DNA of 64,000 bases from Thermocaproicibacter sp041859875 (GTDB taxonomy: Bacteria; Bacillota; Clostridia; Oscillospirales; Acutalibacteraceae). The notes below the pieces were generated by a model. That model was not told the origin of the DNA, ran no database searches, and saw only the letters and a list, made by a program, of their open reading frames with translations. A program made the translations under genes and the position numbers. Shown here in pieces: positions 51,702 to 59,396 of the stretch (position 1 is its first letter; every line of letters starts with the position of its first letter). The DNA is taken from positions 45,200-109,199 of the forward strand of contig JBFLFY010000003.1 of the NCBI GenBank assembly GCA_041859875.1, in the 5' to 3' direction.

Positions 51702-52475
51702 TTGGGAAAAATCATCGCAATTACTAACCAAAAAGGCGGCGTTGGGAAGACTACAACGGCCGTAAACCTTTCTGCTGCGATTGGAATGCGCGGCTACAAA
51801 ACGCTCCTCGTTGATATCGACCCGCAGGGAAACTCTTCAAGCGGTGTCGGCATTGACCGCCGAAAACTAAAAAATACGGCATATGAAGTGCTGATTGGCA
51901 AAGCAAGTGCTAATGATGTGATTCTGCACACAGAATTCAAAAATCTTGACCTTCTGCCATCCAGTATGGATCTCGCCGGAGCGGAAATTGAACTTGTCGA
52001 TATGCCGCAGCGCGAGTCACGGCTTCGCACGGCCCTTGCCCCAATTTCAGCAAACTACGGGTTTATCTTTATTGACTGCCCGCCATCGCTTGGGCTCATC
52101 ACGACAAATGCACTTACAGCTGCGGACACGCTTCTAGTTCCGATTCAGTGTGAATATTACGCGCTGGAAGGCCTTTCTCAGCTGATGAATTCCGTACGCA
52201 GAGTGAAGCGACAGTACAATGAGCGGCTTACCATGGAGGGCGTGCTCCTTACCATGTTTGACGGCAGGCTGAACCTGACTCAGCAAGTCGTGGAGGAAGT
52301 AAAACGGTGCTTTCCGCGCAAAGTATTTGGTACGACCATACCGCGCACGGTGCGGCTTTCGGAAGCACCGAGCTTTGGAAAACCAATTCAATACTATGAC
52401 AAATCGTCGCATGGCGCACAGGCTTATGAGCAGCTTGCGCTGGAACTGCTGAGACGGAACGGAAGGAAGGGATAG
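51702..52475 (+). CDS. parA: chromosome partitioning ATPase ParA (Soj)
   Basis: Deviant Walker A ATPase that with ParB segregates origins and also regulates DnaA. From the TTG at 51702 it has 257 residues. The P-loop is KGGVGKTT (residues 11-18) and the A' region DIDPQGNSSSG; FIDCPPSLGL is the Walker B region. The TTG is nine bases after AAAGGGG and gives the normal N-terminus (GKIIAITNQ). An ATG 16 codons earlier lies inside the predicted -10 box. Confidence 0.95.
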   Translation: MGKIIAITNQKGGVGKTTTAVNLSAAIGMRGYKTLLVDIDPQGNSSSGVGIDRRKLKNTAYEVLIGKASANDVILHTEFKNLDLLPSSMDLAGAEIELVDMPQRESRLRTALAPISANYGFIFIDCPPSLGLITTNALTAADTLLVPIQCEYYALEGLSQLMNSVRRVKRQYNERLTMEGVLLTMFDGRLNLTQQVVEEVKRCFPRKVFGTTIPRTVRLSEAPSFGKPIQYYDKSSHGAQAYEQLALELLRRNGRKG

Positions 52476-52477
52476 GC

Positions 52478-53320
52478 ATGGCGAAAAAAGGCGGACTTGG
52501 CAAGGGGTTAGACGCTATCTTTGCTGAAAACGATACGGAAGGCGAGCGCACTGCCGTTTTGCTGAAAACTTCGGAGCTGGAGCCAAACCGCGCACAGCCG
52601 CGCCGCGCCTTTAATGAGCAGGCACTGAGTGAACTGGCTGACTCCATTTCCAAGCATGGTGTGCTGCAGCCGCTTTTGGTACGTCCGCTGATGAGCGGAG
52701 GGTATCAGATTGTTGCCGGTGAACGCAGGTGGCGCGCCGCGCGCATGGCGGGGCTGGATGAAGTCCCGGCTGTAGTGAAAGACCTTACAGACGAGCAAGT
52801 GATGGAGCTTGCGCTGATTGAAAACCTGCAGCGTGAAGATTTGAATCCGCTGGAGGAAGCACAGGGCTACCGCTCTTTAATGGATGCGTATGGTATGACG
52901 CAGGACGATGTAGCCGGAATCGTCGGAAAATCTCGTCCGGCTGTCGCGAACGCGCTTCGTTTGCTGAATTTGCCGGAAAAATTTCAGAAGATGGTGGAAA
53001 GCGGTAGTATTTCTGCTGGGCACGCGCGCACATTATTGAGCTTTTCGAGTGAAAAGGCCATGGAGGAAGCAGCAAAGGCAGCAGAAGAAGGCGCTTCTGT
53101 ACGCGACCTCGAAAAAATGGCACAGAAAGCTGGCACGGAGCCGAAAGCAAAAAAACAGCCACGGAAAATTCAATATTACGAGGAAACGGAACTTGCCCTG
53201 AAAGAAAACCTTGGGCGGAAAGTTCATGTAACCGGAAATAAAAAACGCGGAGTGCTTCAGATTGAGTTTTACGGCGAAGACGATTTGGCCGACTTGATGA
53301 AGCATTTCCAAGCCTTTTGA
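52478..53320 (+). CDS. parB: chromosome partitioning protein ParB (Spo0J)
   Basis: Centromere-binding CTPase that spreads from parS. The 280 residues start with the family opening MAKKGGLGKGLDAIF. They contain NRAQPRRAFNE, GERRWRAARMAG, ENLQREDLNPLEEAQGY and the HTH TQDDVAGIVGKSRPAVANALRL, with a C-terminal dimer domain ending DLADLMKHFQAF. It is 2 bp after parA and translationally linked. Confidence 0.97.
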   Translation: MAKKGGLGKGLDAIFAENDTEGERTAVLLKTSELEPNRAQPRRAFNEQALSELADSISKHGVLQPLLVRPLMSGGYQIVAGERRWRAARMAGLDEVPAVVKDLTDEQVMELALIENLQREDLNPLEEAQGYRSLMDAYGMTQDDVAGIVGKSRPAVANALRLLNLPEKFQKMVESGSISAGHARTLLSFSSEKAMEEAAKAAEEGASVRDLEKMAQKAGTEPKAKKQPRKIQYYEETELALKENLGRKVHVTGNKKRGVLQIEFYGEDDLADLMKHFQAF

Positions 53321-53408
53321 CCAGCCTTTTGAAAAAGGCTGGGCGGGCACAAAGTGCCATTCGCCGCCTACGGCGCCCACGAGGGAAGCCTAGTGTAAAA
53401 AAGCAGGC
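53321..53408 (+). repeat. Hairpin and module C copy 6 after parB
   Basis: 53330-53342 holds a CCAGCCTTTTGAAAAAGGCTGG hairpin, of the module D class. 53344-53408 is module C with GGCACAAAGTGCC, the CGCCTACGGCG stem and the CCTAGTGTAAAAAAGC tail. Confidence 0.75.
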
Positions 53409-53429
53409 TGAATGCGGCGGCAAGACGTA

Positions 53430-53445
53430 TGTTTCATGTGAAACA
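53430..53445. other. parS-like site 3
   Basis: TGTTTCATGTGAAACA, the exact reverse complement of sites 1 and 2, between parB and serS. The remaining gap to serS shows no T-box. Confidence 0.85.
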
Positions 53446-53599
53446 CAGGCAATTCTTTGATTCACAGATTTAATTTGCAGTACATCCAGTTTTGATGGTA
53501 TTTTAGAAGCAGCGCTTTTTTAAGAGCGGCTGCATCAGAAAAAACCATTTGAATGGGTAACGATAAAAATTCACTAAGCGGCAAGAGGAGAGAAAAAAC

Positions 53600-54883
53600 A
53601 TGATAGACATTAAACTGATTCGAAGCAATCCGGAGAAAATCAAGGCAGGCGCAAAAAAGCGGAATTACGACGCAGATAAAATGGTAGATGACATTCTGGC
53701 TATTGACACAAAGCGCCGCGAGATTACCGCGAGCGTGGAAGCAAAGCGTGCCCAACAGAATGCGGTCAGCAAGCAGATTCCGCAGATTAAGAAGCAGGGC
53801 GGCGATGTTTCGGAAGTCATGGCGCAGATGAAGGCGCTTTCGGCACAGATTAAAGAAGAAAATACAGAGCTGGAAAAAACCGAAGAAGAGCAGAAGACAC
53901 TGCTTCTCAGTCTTCCGAATATGCCAGACGAAGACGTTGTTCCAGGCGGCAAAGAAAACAATAAGCCGCTTCACTATTTTAAAGAGAAGCCGACTTTTGA
54001 AGGATTTACCCCAAAAAACCATGTGGAGCTTTGTGAAAGCCTGCACATGATTGACTATCAGCGCGCGGCAAAACTTGCGGGCGCCGGAACCTGGATCTAT
54101 TGTGGAATGGGCGCACGCCTGGAATGGGCGCTGCTGAATTTCTTTATTCAGGAACATCTCAACGACGGCTATGAACTGATGCTTGTGCCGCATATGCTGA
54201 AGTATGAATGCGGCCTTACGGCAGGCCAGTTCCCGAAGTTTAACGATGAAGTCTACTGGATTGCCAACCCGACCACGACAGACAAGAAGTTTCTGCTGCC
54301 GACGGCAGAAACCGCTCTTGTGAACCTGCACCGCGATGAAATCCTTTCCGAAGACGAGCTTCCGAAAAAGTATATTGCCTACACACCATGCTACCGCCGT
54401 GAAGCGGGAAGCTACCGTTCGGAAGAGCGTGGCATGATCCGCGGCCATCAGTTCGATAAGGTAGAAATGGTGCAGTACACGACACAGGAAGGTTCCGACG
54501 CCGCATTTGAAGAACTGGTGGGCAAAGCGGAACGACTGGTGCAGGAGCTTGGCCTTCATTACCGCCTGAGCAAGCTTGCTGCGGGCGACTGCTCGTTCTC
54601 TATGGCACGCACTTACGATATTGAAGTCTGGATTCCAAGCATGGGCATCTACAAGGAAGTCAGCTCTGCTTCCAACGCACGCGATTACCAGGCACGCCGC
54701 GGCAACATTAAGTACCGTGGAAAAGATGGCAAGCTGTACTTTGCGCATACATTAAACGCCTCCGGCCTTGCCACAAGCCGCGTGATGCCTGCTATTGTGG
54801 AGCAGTACCAGAATGCCGACGGCAGCGTAACGGTTCCGGAAGTCCTGCGCAAATACGTTGGCACAGATGTTATTCGCCCATGA
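53600..54883 (+). CDS. serS: seryl-tRNA synthetase
   Basis: Class II synthetase charging tRNA-Ser. The 427 residues have the N-terminal coiled-coil arm (residues ~30-100, EVMAQMKALSAQIKEENTEL) that grips the long variable arm of tRNA-Ser. Motif 2 is CYRREAGSYRSEERGMIRGHQ, with a bulk of conserved Arg/Glu; motif 3 is SSASNARDYQARRGNI. GAGGAGAG precedes the ATG. There is no T-box leader, unlike many Firmicutes serS genes. The stop overlaps the next start (ATGA). Confidence 0.97.
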   Translation: MIDIKLIRSNPEKIKAGAKKRNYDADKMVDDILAIDTKRREITASVEAKRAQQNAVSKQIPQIKKQGGDVSEVMAQMKALSAQIKEENTELEKTEEEQKTLLLSLPNMPDEDVVPGGKENNKPLHYFKEKPTFEGFTPKNHVELCESLHMIDYQRAAKLAGAGTWIYCGMGARLEWALLNFFIQEHLNDGYELMLVPHMLKYECGLTAGQFPKFNDEVYWIANPTTTDKKFLLPTAETALVNLHRDEILSEDELPKKYIAYTPCYRREAGSYRSEERGMIRGHQFDKVEMVQYTTQEGSDAAFEELVGKAERLVQELGLHYRLSKLAAGDCSFSMARTYDIEVWIPSMGIYKEVSSASNARDYQARRGNIKYRGKDGKLYFAHTLNASGLATSRVMPAIVEQYQNADGSVTVPEVLRKYVGTDVIRP

Positions 54884-55611
54884 CCACGGCAGAGCTTTGG
54901 GCAGGGTACAGCCGCTCCCTGCGTATCCCGGTCTATGACGTGGGGCCGCAGAATACGCTGAAATTCGGCTCTGCCCTGCGCCTTGTGCAGGAAACAAGCG
55001 AGCAGCACCTCGGCGCCGTTCACGTCAGCTATGAAGAACTGCGGCAAAAAACAGGCCTTGTCTTCTTCATTATCTCAACGCGCGCAAAGATACTCCGTAT
55101 GCCAAAGCATAAGGAAAATATTACCATAAAAACGCACCCGTACGGGCGTGGCGGCGCGCAGTTCTACCGTGACTTTTTGTTTTACGACGAAAGAGGCAGA
55201 CTGCTTTTCAGTGTGATGCAGACGACTGTGCTGGCAGATGCCGAAACACGGAAAGTGCAGCGGCCGCAAGCGCTGAAGCCGTACGGCATTTACCCGGAAA
55301 ACGTGATTGCGCCGGAGGACCGGATGGAACGCTTCACCGTTCCGGAGGGGCTTCCGCTGCTTGGCGAGCGCAGGGTGTACCATTCCGACCTCGACGCCAA
55401 CGGGCATATGAACAACGCCGTTTACGGCGACATTGTTTCTGATTTTTTGCCGACTGAGGTGCGGAATCACGCCGCTCAGGTGCAGATTAATTACCTGGGA
55501 GAAACACCGGAGGGTGACATGCTGAAGGTGTTCGGCGAAAAACAGGGCAGCCGGTTTTTCCTTCGCGGAGAAAACGCGCAGGGGCTGAGTTTCACCGCAT
55601 CAGCAGAATAA
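54880..55611 (+). CDS. acyl-ACP thioesterase
   Basis: A 243-residue double-hotdog protein resembling bacterial FatA/FatB-type acyl-ACP thioesterases that release free fatty acids. The first hotdog has the helix LKFGSALRLVQETSEQHLGA. The second hotdog carries HSDLDANGHMNNAVYGD, with the Asp/Asn/His active-site set of the family. The substrate chain length cannot be read. It is translationally coupled to serS, an arrangement without an obvious metabolic link. Confidence 0.9.
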   Translation: MTTAELWAGYSRSLRIPVYDVGPQNTLKFGSALRLVQETSEQHLGAVHVSYEELRQKTGLVFFIISTRAKILRMPKHKENITIKTHPYGRGGAQFYRDFLFYDERGRLLFSVMQTTVLADAETRKVQRPQALKPYGIYPENVIAPEDRMERFTVPEGLPLLGERRVYHSDLDANGHMNNAVYGDIVSDFLPTEVRNHAAQVQINYLGETPEGDMLKVFGEKQGSRFFLRGENAQGLSFTASAE

Positions 55612-55645
55612 GGATGGCCACAATATCTATAATTCTTTTGAAGTA

Positions 55646-55674
55646 TTGAAACAGAATTCCTAAAATGGTACAAT
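55646..55674 (+). promoter_or_regulatory. guaB promoter
   Basis: -35 TTGAAA at 55646, a 17-bp spacer, and -10 TACAAT at 55669. The ~100-nt leader shows no purine riboswitch core. Confidence 0.7.
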
Positions 55675-55783
55675 AACTCTTAATATCAATTTTCAGTGCG
55701 CAGCATTCAGGCAGTAAGCGGACGGAGCCCACAGGCCCGCCCGCTTGATAATTCATAATGGAAATGGAAGATGGAGGAACGGA

Positions 55784-57277
55784 ATGTTAAATACGAACTA
55801 CGCGGAGAAGTTTGTAAAAGAAGCGCTCACTTTCGACGATGTGCTGCTGATTCCGGCGGAATCACACGTCCTGCCGAAAGAGGCCAAGCTTGGCACACAG
55901 CTTACGAAGAAAATTCACCTCAATATCCCGCTGATGACTTCAGCTATGGACACCGTAACGGAAACCCAGATGGCGATTGCAATGGCGCGGGAAGGCGGCA
56001 TTGGAATTATCCACAAGAATATGCCCATTGAAACCCAGGCGGATATGGTGGACCGCGTAAAGCGCTCCGAAAATGGCGTAATCGTCAATCCGTTCTTCCT
56101 TTCACCGGAACATACCGTGCATGACGCAGAAATGATTATGGAGCGGTACCGCATTTCCGGCGTGCCAATCTGCGACAAAACCGGCCGCCTGATTGGCATC
56201 ATTACAAACCGTGACCTCCGCTTTATGCAGGGGGAGGACTTCAATAAGCTGATTTCGAGTGTTATGACGAAGGAAAACCTCGTAACAGCACCGGTTGGCA
56301 CAACTCTTACGGAAGCAAAAGAAATTCTGCGCTGCCACCGGATTGAGAAACTGCCGCTTGTTGACAATGAAGGCAAACTCAGAGGCCTCATTACCATTAA
56401 GGATATTGAAAAGGCTGTTCAGTACCCGCATTCCGCACGAGATGACGACGGCCGCCTGCTTTGCGGCGCAGCCATCGGCGCTACGGATGACGTTCTTGAC
56501 CGCGTAGCAGCCCTTGTAGAAGCACAGGTTGACGTTGTAGTGCTGGACTCCGCCCATGGCCACAACAGTGGCGTGCTGAACGCTGTAAAGAAAGTCAAGA
56601 AGGCATACCCGCACCTGCAGGTGATTGCGGGCAATGTAGCGACGGCAGAAGGCACACTTGCGCTGATTGACGCAGGTGCAGACTGCGTAAAAGTCGGCAT
56701 AGGACCAGGCTCCATCTGCACAACGCGGATTGTCGCCGGCATTGGCGTGCCGCAGATTACAGCCGTTTATGACGCTGCCTGCGCGGCGCAGAAGTGCGGC
56801 GTTCCGATTATCGCAGACGGCGGCATCAAATTCTCCGGCGATATTGTGAAAGCACTTGCGGCGGGCGCCAACGTTGTTATGATTGGTTCGCTTGTTGCGG
56901 GCTGCGAAGAGTCCCCAGGCGAAACCGAGCTGTACCAGGGCCGCCGCTTTAAGGTTTACCGCGGCATGGGCAGCCTTGCGGCAATGGGGCACGGCAGCAA
57001 AGACCGCTACTTCCAGCAGGATGCAAAGAAGCTTGTTCCGGAAGGCGTCGAGGGCCGTGTGCCTTACAAGGGGCCGCTTTCCGATACCGTGTATCAGCTG
57101 GTAGGGGGCCTGCGCTCCGGCATGGCCGGCATGGGCTACACCGGATGCGCAACCATAGATGACCTGCACACGAAGGCAAAGTTCTGCCGCATTACCAACG
57201 CAGGCCTGAGGGAAAGCCACCCGCACGACATTCAAATCACCAAAGAAGCGCCGAACTACTCCGTTTCTGTAGAATGA
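55784..57277 (+). CDS. guaB: IMP dehydrogenase
   Basis: NAD-dependent oxidation of IMP to XMP, the committed step to GMP. The 497 residues include two CBS domains (residues ~100-210), the catalytic cysteine Cys312 in GIGPGSICTTR, the IMP loops DGGIKFSGD and MIGSLVAG, and the mobile flap around GRRFKVYRGMGS. The ATG at 55784 follows ATGGAGGAACGG; the frame is open 13 codons upstream. It has its own promoter. Confidence 0.97.
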   Translation: MLNTNYAEKFVKEALTFDDVLLIPAESHVLPKEAKLGTQLTKKIHLNIPLMTSAMDTVTETQMAIAMAREGGIGIIHKNMPIETQADMVDRVKRSENGVIVNPFFLSPEHTVHDAEMIMERYRISGVPICDKTGRLIGIITNRDLRFMQGEDFNKLISSVMTKENLVTAPVGTTLTEAKEILRCHRIEKLPLVDNEGKLRGLITIKDIEKAVQYPHSARDDDGRLLCGAAIGATDDVLDRVAALVEAQVDVVVLDSAHGHNSGVLNAVKKVKKAYPHLQVIAGNVATAEGTLALIDAGADCVKVGIGPGSICTTRIVAGIGVPQITAVYDAACAAQKCGVPIIADGGIKFSGDIVKALAAGANVVMIGSLVAGCEESPGETELYQGRRFKVYRGMGSLAAMGHGSKDRYFQQDAKKLVPEGVEGRVPYKGPLSDTVYQLVGGLRSGMAGMGYTGCATIDDLHTKAKFCRITNAGLRESHPHDIQITKEAPNYSVSVE

Positions 57278-57309
57278 CCCATATTCTGAAAAATATTTCG
57301 GAATATTGG

Positions 57310-57339
57310 TTGACAAGCATAGGCTGAATAGCGTATAAT
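57310..57339 (+). promoter_or_regulatory. promoter of the tRNA genes
   Basis: -35 TTGACA at 57310, an 18-bp spacer, and -10 TATAAT at 57334; 35 bp before tRNA-Met. Confidence 0.85.
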
Positions 57340-57373
57340 AATAAACGCACCGTTATTGTAACAGTGTGTATGT

Positions 57374-57450
57374 GGCGGCATAGCTCAGTTGGCTAGAGCA
57401 TTCGGTTCATACCCGAAGCGTCGTTGGTTCGAATCCAATTGCCGCTACCA
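57374..57450 (+). tRNA. tRNA-Met (CAT), elongator type
   Basis: A 77-nt cloverleaf with anticodon loop TTCATAC and a fully paired acceptor stem (first pair G-U). It lacks the unpaired first base pair and the GGG/CCC anticodon stem of initiators, so it is read as elongator. CCA is encoded. Confidence 0.93.
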
Positions 57451-57455
57451 TTTAC

Positions 57456-57530
57456 GGCCCGGTGGTCAAGCGGTTAAGACACCGCCCTTTCACGGCGGTA
57501 ACGCGAGTCCGATTCTCGCCCGGGTCACCA
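57456..57530 (+). tRNA. tRNA-Glu (TTC)
   Basis: A 75-nt cloverleaf: acceptor GGCCCGG with one G-U, anticodon stem CCGCC/GGCGG, loop CTTTCAC. CCA is encoded. It is 5 bp after tRNA-Met and in the same transcript. Confidence 0.95.
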
Positions 57531-57541
57531 ATAAAAGGTAT

Positions 57542-57571
57542 TTTGCGCGAATTCTTCGCGCAAATTTTTTT
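57542..57571 (+). terminator. terminator between tRNA-Glu and tRNA-Val
   Basis: A perfect 10-bp stem TTTGCGCGAA/TTCGCGCAAA with loop TTC followed by seven T. tRNA-Val begins 1 bp later. Confidence 0.9.
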
Positions 57572-57572
57572 C

Positions 57573-57649
57573 GGACGCATAGCTCAGCTGGTTAGAGCGT
57601 TCGCCTCACACGCGAGAGGTCGAGGGTTCGAGTCCCCCTACGTCCACCA
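57573..57649 (+). tRNA. tRNA-Val (CAC) with two mispairs; integration target
   Basis: A 77-nt cloverleaf with anticodon loop CTCACAC and encoded CCA. The acceptor stem (GGACGCA against TACGTCC) has a C-A mispair at 6-67, and the T stem (GAGGG/CCCCC) has an A-C mispair at 50-64. Both odd bases are in the 3' part, which is repeated at 57850 as an attachment core. It lies directly behind a strong terminator, so expression is uncertain. Confidence 0.85.
57628..57649 (+). other. attachment-site direct repeat, copy 1 (tRNA-Val 3' end)
   Basis: The last 22 bp of tRNA-Val. An identical copy is at 57850-57871. Tyrosine integrases of the type encoded at 60104 commonly use tRNA 3' ends. Confidence 0.85.
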
Positions 57650-57654
57650 GAAAT

Positions 57655-57697
57655 GAAAAAAGGGAACGCAGTCTGTAGGCTGTGCTCCTTTTTTTAT
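57655..57697 (+). terminator. terminator after tRNA-Val
   Basis: AAAAAAGG..ACGCAG and CTGTGCTCCTTTTTT arms form an imperfect stem with a terminal T run. Confidence 0.65.
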
Positions 57698-57719
57698 GGT
57701 TTATGGGACTCGAAGGGGG

Positions 57720-57849
57720 GCGGAAATGAATGACGTGCCAGTGGCACGTCAGAGCGAACTGCTCCGTCCCTCTTTGTCGCTTCGTGACATTTCCCCCACA
57801 CAGTGGGGAAATTTTCCGCGACCGACCAAGGCGCGCTGCGCGCCGCGAA
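57720..57849. repeat. palindrome-rich insert between attachment repeats
   Basis: It contains GACGTGCCA-G-TGGCACGTC (perfect 9-bp arms), TTTCCCCCACACAGTGGGGAAA, and a GGCGCGCTGCGCGCC palindrome. No coding sequence. It resembles intergenic repeats I recall from gut Firmicutes, but this is not checked. Confidence 0.6.
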
Positions 57850-57871
57850 TCGAGTCCCCCTACGTCCACCA
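57850..57871 (+). other. attachment-site direct repeat, copy 2
   Basis: Exact 22-bp match to the tRNA-Val 3' end, 222 bp downstream. Beyond it a stem ACCCGCA/TGCGGGT followed by CGTTTTTT (57887-57938) looks like another terminator. The 370 bp up to the DUF3800 gene hold no clear gene. Confidence 0.85.
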
Positions 57872-58237
57872 AGCGCAAACCCGCATGGTTGCTGGATTTT
57901 TCCGGCATCCGGTGCGGGTCGTTTTTTACTCTTTTTCGGTTGTACGACAAAATTACGACAGAATTACGACAATTCATGTAAATCCCCAGTAGCCGAAAGT
58001 ATGTGCGAAACAGCGATGCAGGCTTTTGAACATTCGGGTTTTCTTGTAACTTTATAGCAGTGGCTATCGTTCACTTTATGCCAAAAACAAAAGCAACAGA
58101 ATCACTTCTGCTGCTCTTCTTTAAAACGAGGATCGGAGACGCTGAGAAGGCGCCGTTAGAATCCGCAGATTCATCCGACCGTCTATAGTATATGTACTTT
58201 TTTTAAAAAAGTCAATTAAAATTAATTACAAATTGAA

Positions 58238-58999
58238 TTAATCCAAATAAGTTTTAGGAGCGTAATAGATTGGCCAAACGGATCGCCCATTGATAGGCGC
58301 ATTCTTCGATGCCCTATTCTGTATAATTTGCAAAAACTGTCTTAACTTTTGCTTATATGGGCTTTCATTTTCCACATTTTCATCTAATCTTATTCCTTCG
58401 TTACAACATTTTCTTATTGTACCAGCTACAATATCAGCCATTTGTAAGCCCATCGTTGTTTCGGAGTCACCAAAAATTGGAGCAGGTAAAATATTGTGGA
58501 TTTCATGTTGTCCGCTTACAGAGCGATATAAATAATTATTGAATGCAAAAGCAATATTTTTATCTTGCTTACGTCTATTATTATCAATCACAACTAAGGT
58601 ATCATTAACCCGCCAATAACGTGCTATAGATTCTGCACGCCATAGCAAATCTTTGTAATAGGGGGGTAAGATTTCGGGAGACGATTTGATTTGCCTTGAC
58701 GGATTATGCATCACAATAGCTGCATACTTACAATTGAGATCACCAATGCAATCAGAAAAAAATCTATCTATAAATTGAAATTTTCCAATTTGAGGATTTG
58801 TCAAAGTGCTTTTGTTGACATATTCCGAAGACTTTATTTCCTTATTAACATTCTGTAAGTACTCTTCTTTCAGCCTATAAAATCGTTGCGTAATATCTGA
58901 AATAGCATTTTTTTTGATGCAGGCCATAGCAGCAACGATATAAGAAGTAGTTTTGGGTGGGTCGGTAAAGTCTCCTGATACATCTATAAATGAAATCAC
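58238..58999 (-). CDS. DUF3800 family protein
   Basis: A 253-residue protein resembling DUF3800, a family often found in mobile and defence regions and thought to have an RNase H-like fold. The N-terminal strand ends in an acidic Ser motif (MISFIDVSGD), a second acidic strand is TLVVIDNN, and the C-terminal helix has GLQMADIVAGTI. These match the family's conserved acidic positions. Base composition is clearly more AT-rich than the core genes, suggesting transfer. Function is unknown. Confidence 0.8.
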   Translation of the reverse strand: MISFIDVSGDFTDPPKTTSYIVAAMACIKKNAISDITQRFYRLKEEYLQNVNKEIKSSEYVNKSTLTNPQIGKFQFIDRFFSDCIGDLNCKYAAIVMHNPSRQIKSSPEILPPYYKDLLWRAESIARYWRVNDTLVVIDNNRRKQDKNIAFAFNNYLYRSVSGQHEIHNILPAPIFGDSETTMGLQMADIVAGTIRKCCNEGIRLDENVENESPYKQKLRQFLQIIQNRASKNAPINGRSVWPIYYAPKTYLD

Positions 59000-59072
59000 A
59001 ACATATTTCCCCCATAAATTCTATTATTTATCATAATATCACTTTTTAAAATAATTTCAAAGTATTGACTTC

Positions 59073-59106
59073 TGTGCACCCATAAATTGCAATATATGTA
59101 CACCCA
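59073..59106. promoter_or_regulatory. TGTRCACCCA direct repeats
   Basis: TGTGCACCCA (59073) and TGTACACCCA (59097), 24 bp apart, upstream of the RHH gene. They are possible operator half-sites for its product. Confidence 0.4.
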
Positions 59107-59124
59107 AAATCCAGGAGATTAAAA

Positions 59125-59396
59125 ATGCCAAGAATAGGAAGGCCAACGGATGATCCCAAAAGCAATCAATATAAAGTACGGTTATCCGACGGTGACTTAA
59201 GAAACTGGATTATTGTCAAAAGGTGTTGGGCTTCATCAAAGCAGAAATAATTTGGCACGGAATTGAACAAATGTATGAAAAGGCCCGCAAACAAAAACGG
59301 CTCTATAATAAATGTTGGGGTAGAATGAATAGAGCCTGGAAAAGAATAAAAAGCGGGCACACCACACAATTGGTGTACCCGTAAAATATGTTTAGA
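59125..59396 (+). pseudogene. ribbon-helix-helix regulator, frameshifted
   Basis: The start is clear (AGGAG, then MPRIGRPTDDPKSNQYKVRLSD), typical of small CopG/Arc-type regulators of mobile elements. Around 59197 one base is missing (TTAAG for an expected TTAAAG). The first frame then stops at 59248. The shifted frame continues the family pattern (KLDYCQKVLGFIKAEI, then GIEQMYEKARKQK) to 59396. It is probably inactive, unless the assembly is wrong. Confidence 0.75.

Noticed and set aside
53446..53599. T-box leader for serS
   Set aside because: There is no AGGGTGG-type T-box core and no specifier-loop structure; only an imperfect GCAGC/GCTGC stem is seen.
55612..55783. Purine riboswitch for guaB
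   Set aside because: The conserved purine-aptamer loops and terminator are absent from the leader.
57720..57871. CRISPR-like repeats after tRNA-Val
   Set aside because: Only one 22-bp repeat pair is present, matching a tRNA end; no regular spacers and no cas genes anywhere in the window.
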